DNA of 64,000 bases from Manis javanica (GCF_040802235.1 NC_133156.1:110390173-110454172), one strand, 5' to 3'; shown: positions 25,460 to 37,989, numbered from the stretch's first letter. The notes: a model not told the origin generated them from the sequence alone. A program made the numbers and translations.

Positions 25460-26528
25460 CTTTCCAACAGAGAAAGTGTGTGAAGTGCTTTACTTAAGCA
25501 CCTACTGTGTGTCACATGCTGGACTCATAGTAGCTACTGTTTCAAACATCTCACAATTTATTGCTATAAGCTTAGTATCACTGAAGTTACTAACGTAAGC
25601 AGATACTTAGATTACCTGAATGGCTTAAGGTTTTAAATCAATCAAACTAGCATAGAGTTTTATGAACAATTTTTATGGCAACTGCAGATGGAAACTTAGG
25701 ACAATGAATAGTCTTCTATTTTTCTGTTTAAGTCTTTCACATTAAATAAATGCCTCCTTGACTAGTGGAGAAAAAATAATTATAATATTCCATTGAAACT
25801 GGAAATAAAGTAAGCTTTGTTTATTTCATAAAAGATAAACATGGCTGATCTGCACTAATAACATTTTGAAGGAAATAAAATAGTCAACATTTTTAGTCTA
25901 TAAATAAATAATACCCTATTTTAGTTATTCTGTTAGCCAAAGATAAGGCTGGAAATGAGAAAATTGGGTAATGTTGATGGATTTAAAGATAGTAGGCATG
26001 GTATTTAATTCTGATGAAATGAAGACATACATGGAACAAATTGGTATGGCAATGAACTTAGTAGAAAATGACATTAAAGCTTTATACATAAATTTTACAT
26101 GCTTGACTGGTCTAAAACATTTTTTAAGTCCTTAATTATGAGAATAGCAGCAAAATTTAAGACAATTAAAAATCGGCATTTAAGAGTCTGCTGTATTTTT
26201 ATGAACGAATGTCAGACAACTGTATCAGCAAGGCCCAAGAAAATCCCAATTAGTACTCTCTTTAAGCCAATGCACACAGACTTACGTTTGTTTCACTTTC
26301 AAATGTGTTGCCTTGTTCTGGGTTTAAACTTTACCTTCAAATACAACAGCCTAGAAGAGTTATGGGGTTACAATGCACAGTTGTTAAACCAGTCTCACTG
26401 CATCATAGTTATAGTACATAAACAATGCCATCTGTAATCAAAATAGGAAAACTAGGCTTAAGTGGACACCCTCATGTTACAAGCACATCATATATCAAAA
26501 TTATAATGAAATAAAGACAAATAATGGC
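25460..26528. other. Flank between duplicated copy A and the inferred SNX18 3' end
   Basis: AT-rich. GCACCTACTGTGTGTCACAT at about 25500 is a MIR/L2-like scrap. The 112-codon frame at 26099-26437 has no family I know. Part of this stretch could belong to a longer SNX18 3' UTR. Confidence 0.45.
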
Positions 26529-26544
26529 ATGAAGGGCATGATAG

Positions 26545-26550
26545 TTTATT
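26545..26550 (-). terminator. Candidate SNX18 polyadenylation signal (AATAAA)
   Basis: A canonical AATAAA on the minus strand is followed within 20-45 nt by TTATTTGTCTTTATTTC, a T/GT-rich downstream element. The distance from the stop codon is about 2.35 kb. Use of this site is inferred. Confidence 0.5.
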
Positions 26551-28841
26551 TTTAAAAACTGTACCACACTGATCATAATGACCAGCACACACATTATGAT
26601 GGCTTTTCTCTTGGGTATTAACATTACAGTATTTTTGTATACTGAAATGTTTCAATAGGACCAAGAACGTTAGAGAAATAAAGATCTTAGATGAAAATGA
26701 ACACTAATAATTCTGGTGTCCTACCATCCAGAATTAATTTTAAACCCCTTATGAATCAGTGGCATTAGAAGGTTATGTAGTTCTGAAGAACAAAAATTCT
26801 AAGAAGGCAGCATTAACTTAAACTTCCTTATACTTTAATCTTTAGTTTTTATAATTTAAATTATGTCCTCCCCAGTTAAAGCACAATCATACAAGACACC
26901 TCAGATAATTTCCATGCTGCCATTGCACAAGTTTAGTGATTTTACTTAAAAAAAAAAAAAAGAAATCAAAAGAGAAAAATAAAACTGATTTTCAAATCAT
27001 TTGAAAAGCATAGTGTTTGTCCAATGCAAACTCAAACTTAATTTATATGCTATAATTATAATCTCCAAACTTCTGCAATAACATTAACATTTATATATAT
27101 GGGTTTTATTTATAGAACATATCTCGGTTTTGTTTATAGAACTGTATTTTGCAACCAACAAGAGAAAGTTACTTTTTGGAGAACAATATATTTGGTTACA
27201 GTTCGCATATCTGCAGTAGAGACAAAGCCACATGATATTGTATCTGACTGTAAGTTACCTAAAGTACAAAATTATGATCAAAATTATACTCTGATCTTAA
27301 AAATTCAACCCATATGAGATTACTTTTTAGAGTAAATGTGCTATTGAGTAATTATTTCAATAACCTTTTCTTTTCATGACTACCTGCACATTGACCCTTT
27401 TCTTTAATCAATGTGACTCACCAATATTTCAGTGATCTCTTTACTTCTGTGTTACCATTTCAATACCCAGGGATTTCTGAGGCAGCAAAAGTTTGACTTC
27501 ATAAGAACAGTAAATACTTTAACCTTTTAGTGACAAGTTTTAAATCTTATAAACTCAAAAATCACATTACGTAGCTCAGCAACTATAAAAAAAAATTGAG
27601 ATTTTGACATTTTGAGCCAGAATCTCTTTGTGCTTTTAAAATTAAGCTGCTTTTGAATCTTTTTGGTATTTATCAGTCATTTGTATTTATAAAATAAAAG
27701 AATATATTTAAAATAACTTTAAGTTTAAATGTCCTGGGGGCTTATCAATACTGATTAAAAAAAAAACAATTACTTTTTTCCTTCAGCATTTGGAATAATA
27801 GAAATTAGTTCTGGTCCCTCTGTAGATCAACCAACACTACTTTTCATCACATATAACACTGAATTTTACAGACATCCCTGAAAGTTTTCGATTAAGTAAA
27901 CGAGTGAATCACAGTGGAGTCTCCGTTAACAGTGTAGATCCATTTAAAAAAAAAACACAATTAAAAGAAAATCTTCAAGCTAAAAAAAAAAAAGTATAAC
28001 CCTCCTAAGAACTAAAAACGGTGTGTCGTCACTGATTCTGTGCTTGTGTCCCCAGCTGATCAGACTCCTTCTCTGTGTTATAAGACATGTTCTTTAAATT
28101 CCACACCAAGCTTCCAGGACACTTGAGTGAAGAGGCTATGCTTCTATAGCATAAGGGAACAGAGTGGCACCATTTCTTCCCTAAAGGACTTCCTACCCAG
28201 AGATGAACATCAGGTCTCCCTCCACTGTGTGCACCTGTACAGACCAGGAGACTAAACTTGCTGTGCAGCTGATGACAGCTGATCCTCCCCCTCCCCCCAC
28301 TCCCCACCCCTGCGCCAATATGAGGGTTACCAGCAGTTTTTTGTTATATGCACTTGCCTTTCACTCTTTCAGTCAGAAAAGTTGTGGTTACTTAAAAAGG
28401 GGGGAGGGGTGGAGAAATGAAAAACCAAGAGTCTAAAGGCACAAAGTCGCATAGCTGCTCTAGTTGGAGTTTGTAAACAGAGAACAGGTTGAATTTAGGT
28501 GATCCCAATCTATGAGAGTAAAAAGGCATCCACAGCAGGCTTTTATTCAGCCAGCTTCTTTGAGACCCTTCATGGGTTTTGAGGTCTACAAAGTATGCAC
28601 TAAAATACCCATACTTCAAAAAGCAATAAGGCAAATAGTATAATCATTATTCCAAAAGTTACAATGGTAGTGTAGGCATACATAGTATAATTTAGTTACA
28701 ATGTGTGGTACTGTTTCTGTTATATAACCATATTAACTGTTTCTTTCCTACATAATTATATATTCAGCTGAGCTTCAGTTGAATACAAAACCATCCTTGT
28801 ACCACCACTGATAGTTGGCAATAGCTCTTTGATAGCAGTTT

Positions 28842-28847
28842 TTATTC
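28842..28847 (-). terminator. Proximal AATAAA motif after the SNX18 stop
   Basis: AATAAA on the minus strand lies only about 55 nt after the stop codon (the motif sits at about 28841-28847). If used it would give a very short 3' UTR. No strong GT-rich element follows at once, so I rate it as a weak alternative. Confidence 0.2.
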
Positions 28848-28900
28848 TGCTGTAGAAATTATTCTTGAACTGAAAAAATTGCACACCCAATGTCCAATCA

Positions 28901-29154
28901 TTAAACACTATCATATTTGTGAAGAGCTTCTTCCAATTTCTGTGTCACTTTTTGAAAAAATATTATTTGTTGTTGTAAGAAATGCTGCATCTGTGATTTA
29001 AAGTCTCTTACTCGAATCTGATGGAAGTGATGAATTTCAGCCAAAGTGGCAAAAGAAATAGTGTTACAGCGATCTTGAATGCCATCAGCCTTTTGGACCT
29101 CCATCTTCCCTTCTTCCACATGCCGCCTACTCTCTTTTACTTTGGTAAGAGCTC
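28901..29154 (-). CDS. SNX18: SNX18 coding exon 2 (C-terminal BAR helix and stop)
   Basis: This terminal coding exon supplies residues 542-625, the end of the BAR domain, which dimerises and binds curved membrane. The acceptor is CTACAG/GAGC with a T-rich tract upstream on the minus strand. The first two bases GA complete the Gly codon begun by the last G of exon 1, so the phase fits. The peptide starts GALTKVKESRRHVEEG, is strongly helical and charged, and ends HKYDSV followed by TAA (28903-28901). The combined coding length is 1624 + 254 = 1878 nt, or 625 residues plus stop, a few residues shorter than the roughly 628 I recall for human. No frameshift or premature stop is present. Confidence 0.96.
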
Positions 29155-30121
29155 CTGTAGTTAAAAAAAAATTTTTTGATTAAAAAAATGCATGTATTCC
29201 AATGGCAGAGCTACACAGTAAACACCTAGCATTCGTTATAAATGCTTGCCTAAGCTACTTAAAGTCCTTTGGAATTCAAAGGAATGAGTATAATTTCTTC
29301 TTGAAAAGGAAGGAATCCAGTACGTTTCTGAAAACACCTCCATTGTTACAATTTCACTTATCAAGACTAGTGTTTGCCATTGATCAAATGTAATAGTATG
29401 TTTCGCCTGTTCCAAGTAGAGATACTATACATAACAGATAATAAGCTGCAAGAAATTGTCCCTAAAAAGACAAACCAAAAAACTTTAGTTTTACATTCTT
29501 AAAAGAGGCGACACCATTACATATACACATATTATGAGTTATCTACAAAAACAGTACCCCACAGAGGATGCAAACCCACTTCTTCAGAAAGTCTTATCAA
29601 AAACTGATGTCTAAGATGCCAAAACTAGACTCTCAGCATGTTAGCATCAACACGGGTTGTGTTTTAGAAATCTTGTCACGTCATGAAAGGGGTTTAGCAA
29701 TGCTGGCAGTCTAACTGCAGGCTGCCCTCACTGGGGCTGGCTGGCCAAGCCCAATGTCTTGTTGGCTGTTAAGGATGAATACTGCCTGCATGCCTGTTCT
29801 GACTCCATATTCTATCAGAAGACCCATACCTGAGCATACTGGCCCTGTGAAGTAAGAATCACTCCTATTTTCACAAGGAAATTGAGAAAGCTACTCAACC
29901 TCCTTGAGCCTCAAGAGTTACCAGGTAACCCCAGTTAAGAGGTGGAGATGGGATCTGAGTAAAAAACTCAAACAAACTCAAAGCAAACACTACAAATATT
30001 TAGAAAAGAAACTAGAGCCTGAATGGGTAAAAAAACAAAGTTGGTCTAGGTGAGCATGGTGCTAGGGGATAAAGTCCAGGCAGTTAAGAATTGGCCACAG
30101 CAAGCCCCAGCCCCTGCCACT

Positions 30122-30283
30122 TTGGCTTAGGATGTTGAAGGCCCTTGGGGTTATCATCCCACTAAACTTTTCACAGCCAGCTGTGGTACTTTCATAGAAG
30201 GAACTGGGCTGCTGTCTCTTCAATGCAGGATACATTCAGGAACCTGTAGGACTTTTTTTTTAAGTATATTGCTATCAATAAGG
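30122..30283 (+). repeat. Inverted repeat, arm 1 (SNX18 intron)
   Basis: GGCTTAGGATGTTGAAGGCC through AGTATATTGCTATCAAT matches the reverse complement of 31105-31265 at about 80-85 percent over about 160 bp. I do not recognise the family. Confidence 0.8.
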
Positions 30284-30693
30284 TAAGTCTCTCAATGGAG
30301 GATAAATCCCAGGGAAGGACTCTAGCTGAGAGGCTGTTAAATTTGCTCTAAATTCATGGGTGCAATTTTGTGCAGACATAATTCTCCTTGATGACACACA
30401 GCATTCAGTATTCTACCAGAGTTGGTACATTTATAGTATGCTGTTTAATACTTTCACATATTGTTTGTATAGGTCCTTAACTGTTGTAGACATGTGAGTC
30501 TTTTTACCTCAAAAAAAATTGGAACCCCCTAAAACAGGAACCATGTTCCTTTTTAAAAAGCATTTCTTATCTTCGTAGCAATGCAATTTGGATGCAACAA
30601 AACACTGAAAAAGCAGCATACATTTCACTATTTTGAAAATCTAAGCCCAAACTTACATAGGGGGAAGAGGGTCCTTCTCTACTTCATTTTCCC

Positions 30694-30714
30694 TCTCTCT
30701 CTCTCTCTGTCTAC
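30694..30714. repeat. (CT)n simple repeat
   Basis: A run of CTCTCTCTCTCTCTCT in the SNX18 intron. Confidence 0.85.
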
Positions 30715-30990
30715 TTAGATCTTATTGGAAGAGGATATAAATCAACAACTACCACCAAAAATAGTAACATATAATCCCTTTAGGAATATATGGCCTTTAT
30801 CTCTGTTTGCTTTGATGCATTTGTAAAAATTTATGTTACAAAGTAGGAAGGACAGCACTAACCACTGAGGAGAATAAACATCCAAAAGCTACTTCCACTT
30901 GGAATTTCAGTTGAACCCACTTCATGCAATTCAAATCACTACCATAATATATCAGGATTGCAGAAGCAGGGAGATAGGAGGAGACAGGTT

Positions 30991-31074
30991 TCTGGGGAGA
31001 AAATCAATTTAGCTACATTTCAGTTAAAAGAGGTTGTTAATTGAAATGTATCTACATTGATTTTTCTCCCAGAC
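30991..31074. repeat. 84-bp imperfect hairpin (SNX18 intron)
   Basis: The left arm TCTGGGGAGAAAATCAATTT... and the right arm pair over about 37 bases with about four mismatches and one or two bulges, leaving a loop of about 9 bases (AAGAGGTTG). It could be a small MITE-like palindrome or a foldback RNA source. Confidence 0.75.
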
Positions 31075-31104
31075 CCACATTTATTCAGAAGAAAGATTAA
31101 CAAA

Positions 31105-31265
31105 AAAAACTGATAGCAATATACTTTTCAGAAAATTGTATGAGTTCCTGAATATATCCTGCACTGAAGAGACAGTAGCCCTGTTCCTTCTATAAGAGCA
31201 CCGCAGCTGGCTGTGAAAAGTTCAGGATGACAACCTCAGGGGCCTTCAACATCCTAAGCTAAAAA
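31105..31265 (-). repeat. Inverted repeat, arm 2 (SNX18 intron)
   Basis: Reverse-complement partner of 30122-30283. Shared blocks include CTTTTCACAGCCAGCTG and CTGTCTCTTCA. The span between the arms is about 0.82 kb. It may be two copies of one repeat in opposite directions. Confidence 0.8.
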
Positions 31266-31269
31266 AAGG

Positions 31270-33240
31270 GGAAGTTGTCTGTTGTAAAACATTTTGCAAA
31301 GTTTTAAAAAATATTATTTCCTTTAAGAAGAAAACCATTTTGTTTTCAAATATCCACCTCACAATACTCATTAGTTTTTCCATACACATTTTAACAAACA
31401 GGGTTTGGTGTGTTTTCTTTGTTATGAGAACAATAAAGTCAAATTATTCAATAACCAAACTATGGAAGTTAATTGACTGGCTTGCTGCCTGGGAGTTAAT
31501 TGAAAAAGAAGTGACATCTTTCAAACAGGGGAGCTTGAACACTGACCAACAGGGCTAGTTTCGGAGTTCCCGTAAGCTTAGGCTTCCCTCCACAGTCCCT
31601 CCACCCACTGCGCTTCTAAACTCTGGGCTTTCGCAAGATGAAAGTGAGAACATATTTTTCCAAAGAAATGATGTAACAAACACTGGCTATACATAAGTGA
31701 AATAACATTATTAACAGAAACAGAATTCGCTTTTTGTCACAAACAGCTGTGCTCCCACAGTTGATTTGACAATTCTCAAACAGGAAATGATCTGAACCCA
31801 TTTCTACACCTCACATACTTTCATATTTAAAATGTTAAATATCACAAGAAAGGCAGAGATAGCCAAATTTTCAATCAGGTTTGGCCTCTCAGGAGTGAGA
31901 GGTTGAAGGAAAAAAACTATTGGGGCAGACAGATCACTACTGACTGGCCACTTCAAGGACAACTTTAGGGATCAGAGTTGTAGCTGCTTATGAAACAACT
32001 GCAGAGGTACAATGTGACCAGCTGCAGGGCTGTTGTGTGTAACAAACCATTACAGCATCTTTTAAGCATTCTCTCAGCTGTACTGCATTTTTTTTTTACC
32101 AAACCCAAGAGGAGTGTAAATAAAACCTAAAAATGTTGCTCAGAATCTAAAGAACAACGGGAATACACTTTTTTTTATCATGAAACCAATACAAAAACAG
32201 ACAAAAGTTTTCAAAACCTCTACTTTCTAAGTGGCTAATTTAGGAGGAGTCTGCCCCCTGCTAGCCTCGTCCCTTCATAAACAACATATTGCCACATTGC
32301 TTTCAAAACAGAAAAGGGAAATGAGGGAAAGAAATTATACAATAAAGTCCAAAGTGAAAAGTGTTCACTATTGGATTAAAGAAAAAAAACCCCACAATAC
32401 TCGTGGGTAGGGCAACAGTTTTAAAAGAAAAGAATTAGGAGTGATCAGAGGGAAACACATTTTAGAATGGGAATGTAAGTATATAAACTATGAAATTGTT
32501 TCTTGGATCAACAGACATTAAATAGTTGCATGTGGAATAATATATGGGTTTAGGTAGATTTTTATTATGAAAAAATGCAAGCAACTATGAAATTCTGAGA
32601 TGAAGTAAGAAGAGGCTGTACAACAGAGCTGTATGGGTATATTCTTCTTCATTAAATAACCCAACACAGTAGTAACATTTCTAGTTCAGAAGAAAATACA
32701 ACTTGTAAGAAGGTAACACATGAAATAATGCAGCCTCCTCCAGGCTATGTTACTGAAAATACTGACAATTACTTGAAGTACAGGAAAAAGGTATTCTTGG
32801 AAGGGAGGCAATCTTGGAATGTATGTCAGTCACATACATTACTCCCAAATAGGCAAAATAAACCCAGCTGCCCTCCAGGAAACCAGGCTGAGGCGAACGC
32901 ATTCCAGCTCCCTCTTCCTCAGGGGATCTCCGTGGAAGGAGGCAGAAAAAAGGAACACAGAAATAACCCCTTCTAAAAAGGCTTATAGGTCGAGAATGAA
33001 CTTTCAGTTGCACACTCAGTTTAATTATTAAAATATCTGGGAAAATTATTAGAATTTTTCCACAGGACAGAAAGTTCACTCAGGACTAATAAGCCTAAGA
33101 CTTTATTCCAAAAGGAGACGCTGGAATCCTGAGGACTTCCTTCTCATCACTCCAGTCTTGACAAGATACCCACTCCAGAAGTCAAGAAGGCGGATTTCCA
33201 GGGGAGAAGGGCAAAGATGGTTTCTAGATTTTTCTTTAAT
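31270..33240. other. SNX18 intron, no feature recognised
   Basis: AT-rich intron sequence without recognised repeats or splice-bounded frames. Confidence 0.55.
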
Positions 33241-33244
33241 AGCA

Positions 33245-33355
33245 GAAAGGGCCTTAGAAGAGTTTTTGGTACACTTCTCTTACTCTGACAAATAAGAGGC
33301 TAAGTAACTTGTCCAAAGTCCCAGAGCTAATTCACGGCAAAGAACCCACCATGCC
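33245..33355 (-). repeat. MIR fragment, reverse
   Basis: Contains AATAAGAGGCTAAGTAACTT then GTCCAAAGTCCCAGAGCTAA, the reverse MIR core. Confidence 0.6.
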
Positions 33356-33359
33356 TATG

Positions 33360-36270
33360 TGCCTGCCAGCCCCGCCACTTTCCATGTGATGTGTGCACGG
33401 CCCCTGCTGCACTGTTGAAAAGAATCGTTCCATTTCCATTGGAGCAGTAAAAGGAAAACAGTATTTTGCCTTTGCTTGAGGACCTGTTATTAACAAAACC
33501 TCCTGGACTTTGGCATTCTTAGCTGACTCTGTACACGAAGAATTCTTAACAAGATTCACTGTATACTTACCGCAATTGCCCAGGCTCAAAGAAAGGCACT
33601 TGGCCCTATTTTACCATAATCAAACCCAGCTACACAGAACTCAAGTCCTAACTTCACAACCCCCCACCAACACCACCATGCTCTGTGCTTCTTACCAATA
33701 TAACCCACCTTGCATAGCTTTAACGGATGCTCAGGCTGGAAAGAGCAAAGCATGAAATAACTACATCCGGGATCATAATCCATGGGTACTAGATTGCAGA
33801 GGACTTACACGACGCATGTCCGGAAGGAACACAACATTAATATTATATAAATTTAAAAGGCTCAAAAATGTATTTTATAGGTGAATTATGATCCAGGAAA
33901 TCAGCACCATTCTCCAAAACATCACATTATTTACACCAAATTATTTCCATCAGTAAAAACTGTTTAAGAAGCATTTCAATGTCATTTTGTTTTTCTGGAA
34001 ATGAGAAGAGTGAAGCTCTGGTCTTAACTGAGTCAATAAGCACACAGCCAGACCTCAAGTGTAAGCAGAACGAAGCACACCAGCAAATGCAGCCACACAG
34101 CACTCAATTGTATTGTTTCTGAGAAATCACTTTCCTGGCAACTTCTGACCCAGCGAAATGAGACTCTGAACTGTCTCAGGCATTTTAAGCAGGGACACCC
34201 CAAAACTCAACTTAAGAAGCTGCCTGGCCTCCTTTCAAATTTCCCTCTGCGTGCTCTTCTCCCACCTTGTCAGGCCCCACAGAGCGAGCTGGCTCACCAA
34301 ACACTTCCAACCCAACAGCGTCCAGTTTTCTGCACCTGAACTTTGCTTTCCTTTCCTTGATCAAATCTCTTATTCTCAGTATGTTTTGTCCCTGCTAAGA
34401 CCAATTATACAAAAGGCCCAGTCACTAAGCAACAGGGATCCAAAGGCTACATTTTCTCTCTTTAAGAAAAGAGCAAGCACTTTATTTAATTTTGAAATCA
34501 CAAGTGTGCCGAAAACATTAACTAGATTTTCTGCTTTTCCCAGGGCCTTGCCCCAGAAAACTGAAGCTATGGTGTGAGGGACAGAATAGGAGCCAGGCCA
34601 CACAGGGCAAAAGGGACAGCTGAGCAGAAAGTGCCTACGACTGGACAAGGCCTGTTTTTCTCTTTTCCCTTGCACATGTAAAATGTTGAAAGAAAATGCT
34701 AATTTGGTCAACGTGCCCTATTTCACTCTTATCCCCCCATCACCAGTACCCACACCCTCTCAGTCCCTGGAACTGCTTGTTAACTTCTTCCTCTCTCCTC
34801 TGGGCTCCACCCTCCCACTTGTTGATTACTTTTTCCCCTTCCTGCTCCATAATTTGCTTTTTGATTTTTTTTTCAATAAAACATCTCAACAAACAAAAGC
34901 CAACATCCACCTAACAGAAAGAAGGAGGATGGCCATCCACCCTGTGCTCCGCTCTTTGCACACCTCATTTTCTTCTCTTTAAGCCTGAAAGAAAAGGAAT
35001 TATCATTCCCATTCAAAGGGAAGCTAGGGAAGTTAAATAACTCTACTCAAGATGTCTGGGTGCATGTGAACCTGGGTCTGCCTGGCTTCCCAACTCAGGC
35101 AGTTCCTATGTAACTTGGCCTGACTGGGACTTTATCCATGGAGATCTCAAAGTCCCATGGGTCAGCACCAATACCCAGTGCACACCAGCAGCATGGCATC
35201 AAGCCTTCTCAGGAGCTTCATCTCAGGGAGAAGCAACCCACGGACTGCCTGCAGGCCCTCAGCCTTCTATTCCTGCATCAAGGAATACTAAAGGGGCTCC
35301 AGGTTTGGACCACATTAATAAACTCTGAACAGTGCAAAGAGTATATAGAACTCAAGTCAGAGAAAGCAATTTTCTGAAGGGCCTAAATGTCCCAGAAAGC
35401 CAAGAACTACGAAAATTCAAAGATAAAAATTAATTTAACATTTGACTTCAATTTGTAAATATAAATGGCAAAGAGAACTTTTGAGTCATTTTAAAGAGGA
35501 GGAAAGGGGGTCGGGACAAGGATAATAACTTGTAAAAAGAAAAAAGAAAAACCTCGTTGTGTGATAATGAAAAAATTAATCATTTAAAGAATTCAGGCCT
35601 CTCAGCTTGGTTTGGTCCTAACATACAAAAAGTAGTAGTTTGTTCCAGGTAAAAGCCTTCTTATTTTCTAATTCCCTTATAGCTTCATTCAGCCACCACC
35701 AAATGTGTAAGGGCAGGATAACATTTAGTATGAATGGAAGCATTCACTTGAGTGTACTACATCTTAAAACATTTGGTTACTTTTATTCACTATGTACCTA
35801 CATGCATACAGCTCACCTTGTTCCAAAAATGAAGAGGGAATCACATGATTGTCTCTCTTGTGGCTTATTTAGTAAAAGAGGCTGCTCATTGCTGGGAAAT
35901 TTTACATATGTATAAAGGTTCTTGTGTTTCAGCTTTATAATGAATGTTAAATATGTGATAAAGTTAGTCGGGTGATAGATTCAAGAGAAGCTGTAATGGT
36001 GAAAATGTTGATATGCCTATGGCCAATAAAGTATAATGATTCCCAATTTGAGAATAGTAAAGAAAAAGCGTGAATCATTTCTTAAAGATTTTATACCCAC
36101 AGAATCTTAATAAAATGAGGTAGAAAAAAATCCCTGATAACCATGAATATACAATAAAACTTAAAAAAAACTGATTTTGTAAAATAAGATCCATATAATG
36201 GTTTAAATTTGGAGAACACAATTGATGCCAGAGGTCTGCAGTTCATATTCCTTTTGTCTTAATTCTTTTG
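33360..36270. other. SNX18 intron, no feature recognised
   Basis: Frames at 33510-33755, 34251-34577 and 34683-34982 lack splice borders or domains. No repeat family is clear. Confidence 0.55.
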
Positions 36271-36274
36271 TTAC

Positions 36275-36454
36275 CTGATATATTTGTGCACAACTACTGG
36301 TCTGTACAAACAGAGCAGCATTAGGTATGTTTTCAAGTTGCCAGCCCTTTGCCTTTCCTGTTGCCTCATGCCGGCAGGGACCTGGCTTCCAGTGGCTAAG
36401 AGTCTTTACTCTGGCCGCATCTGGACTTCCTCGAACTAGATCATAAATAACCAA
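36275..36454 (-). other. Candidate cryptic exon in the SNX18 intron (180 nt)
   Basis: On the minus strand, a good acceptor (TTTGTTTTGTCTTCAG/TTGG) and donor (ATATCAG/GTAACA) bracket exactly 180 nt that are open in frame 0 for 60 codons (starting LVIYDLVRGSPD). Spliced after SNX18 exon 1 (phase 1), it would read four residues and stop, giving a truncated BAR or nonsense-mediated decay. I see no recognised repeat here. Confidence 0.3.
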
Positions 36455-36459
36455 CTGAA

Positions 36460-37220
36460 GACAAAACAAAGCACTTAGACATACATCATTTTAAAACAGA
36501 CGTGAAATAACAAGTCATAAAACATGAAAACTTAGATTGTCCATGCTGATATCTATTAGTATTTAATGAAAGGCATCTTACTGCAAACAATAGGCAGCCT
36601 CTGTGAAAATCACAAATGTCAATATAACTAAATACAATAAAGGCCAAGAAAATAGGATTTGAAGGCTCCCTTCAGCTGCATTTTTTATCTTTCCGTCTAG
36701 TCCTGCTCCTCTTCTTAACCTGCGTATTTCTATTCCTGGCATCACTACTTTCTCTCACCCAAACTTAAAACCTAAACGTAATGCTAGACACCTCAAGAAA
36801 GTCAGCCCTCCCCAAGCCCTCCACTAGCACATGTCTCGATTTCACCTGCTCCTTTCCAAAGCCAGCCAGGGCCTGTTCTCCTCTGACGGCTTCCTCATCC
36901 CTCACTGAGCCGGCGAGAGCTTCCTGAAGCCCTGCCCCAGGTCAGGCTGCACACCGGCGAGGGATTCCTCCAAGAGCTCTCAAGTAAATTTCCGTGGCTC
37001 ACCACCTGTCTGGAAAATGGACATGATGAGAGGGTTTACCTCCATATCTCCTAAGAGGTTTAAATGGATATAATGAATATAAACTGTGAAGCATCATGCT
37101 AGGTACATAAGAACTCAAGATGTTATTTTTATCTGATTCAGATGTCACTCTTCAGTTTCAAACCTTTAAGGGCTGTCGACTGCCTACAGAATAAAATTCT
37201 ATTTTCTAGCAGGCATATGA
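36460..37220. other. SNX18 intron, weak L2-like stretch
   Basis: About 36660-36970 is pyrimidine-rich and loosely follows L2 wording (CCAGCCAGGGCCTGTTCTCC). Otherwise nothing. Confidence 0.4.
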
Positions 37221-37221
37221 C

Positions 37222-37386
37222 TGACTGATGGTAGCATAAAGAACACTGCTCTCAGGTCAAGGCAAAAAATGAACTCAAATCCTGGCTCTCCTTATTTAGT
37301 TGTGTGATCCTGGAATTCACTTAATGTCCCTGAGCCTCCATTTTCAAGTGTACCAAATGTAGATAACCCTTTGGGGGAGTTAATGG
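37222..37386 (+). repeat. MIR
   Basis: Contains ATGAACTCAAATCCTGGCTC, TTAGTTGTGTGATCCTGG and TCCCTGAGCCTCCATTTTC. It directly precedes the MLT1 LTR at 37388. Confidence 0.75.
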
Positions 37387-37387
37387 C

Positions 37388-37803
37388 TGTACTGGATGGA
37401 ACAGTATCCCCCCAAAAATTTGCATCCATGTGGAACCTGTGACTGTGATCTTATATGGAAATGGGCTTGACACATGTACTTAGATTAGATGAGGTCATAC
37501 CAGACTCCAATAGGCCTAGCATCCTTAGGAAAAGACAGAGACACACGAGGAGCATGCCAGGTGAAGATGGAGGCAGAGACGGTGGTAAGGTGTCTGCAGG
37601 CCAAGGCACAGCAAAGACTGCAGCAACCACCAAGGCTGGAGAGACCTGGAGGGATGTTTGGAAGGAGCTTTCGGAAGGAGTGTGGCCCTGCGAACACCTG
37701 CATTTTGAACTTCTAACCTCTAGAACTTTGAGAATAAATGTCTGTTTTTTTAAGCCACCCAGTTTGTGGTAATCTGTTACAGCAGCCCTAAGAAACTAAT
37801 GCA
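37388..37803 (+). mobile_element. MLT1-type MaLR solo LTR
   Basis: Has the MaLR layout: an opening with GTATCCCCCCAAAAATTTGC, then GATGAGGTCATACC, GAAAAGACAGAGACAC and AGAACTTTGAGAATAAATG, and the TTTAAGCCACCCAGTTTGTG end. The overlapping open frames on both strands are by-products. Confidence 0.85.
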
Positions 37804-37837
37804 AAAGCTAATAATTAATGCTTCAAAATAGTGCCAT

Positions 37838-37985
37838 ACAAAATGGTTATTACTCCATGTTACACATGAGGAACCTGAGGCTGAGAGAAGGTAATTCTGT
37901 GGCCCAAGGTTACAGTGAAGCTGGTGGGACCTGAAGGCCATCTGGTTGTGAAGTCCATGCTCACAGCCACTCTGCTGTCATGTAC
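37838..37985 (-). repeat. MIR, reverse
   Basis: Contains TTACACATGAGGAACCTGAG and GGCCCAAGGTTACAGTGAAG, the reverse complement of the MIR core. Confidence 0.75.
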
Positions 37986-37989
37986 CCTG

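Larger units (their letters stand above)
26530..28900 (-). other. SNX18: SNX18 3' UTR (inferred)
   Basis: Downstream of the stop lies about 2.4 kb of AT-rich DNA with no interspersed repeat that I recognise, unlike the DNA on either side. That is what a constrained 3' UTR looks like. Minus-strand AATAAA motifs occur at 28841-28846, 28542-28547, 27105-27110 and 26545-26550. The last is followed by T/GT-rich sequence and is my preferred end. Earlier sites could give shorter messages. Confidence 0.55.

Noticed and set aside
29202..29393. Plus-strand 63-codon frame next to SNX18 exon 2
   Set aside because: It lies in intron DNA on the opposite strand, with no homology that I recognise.
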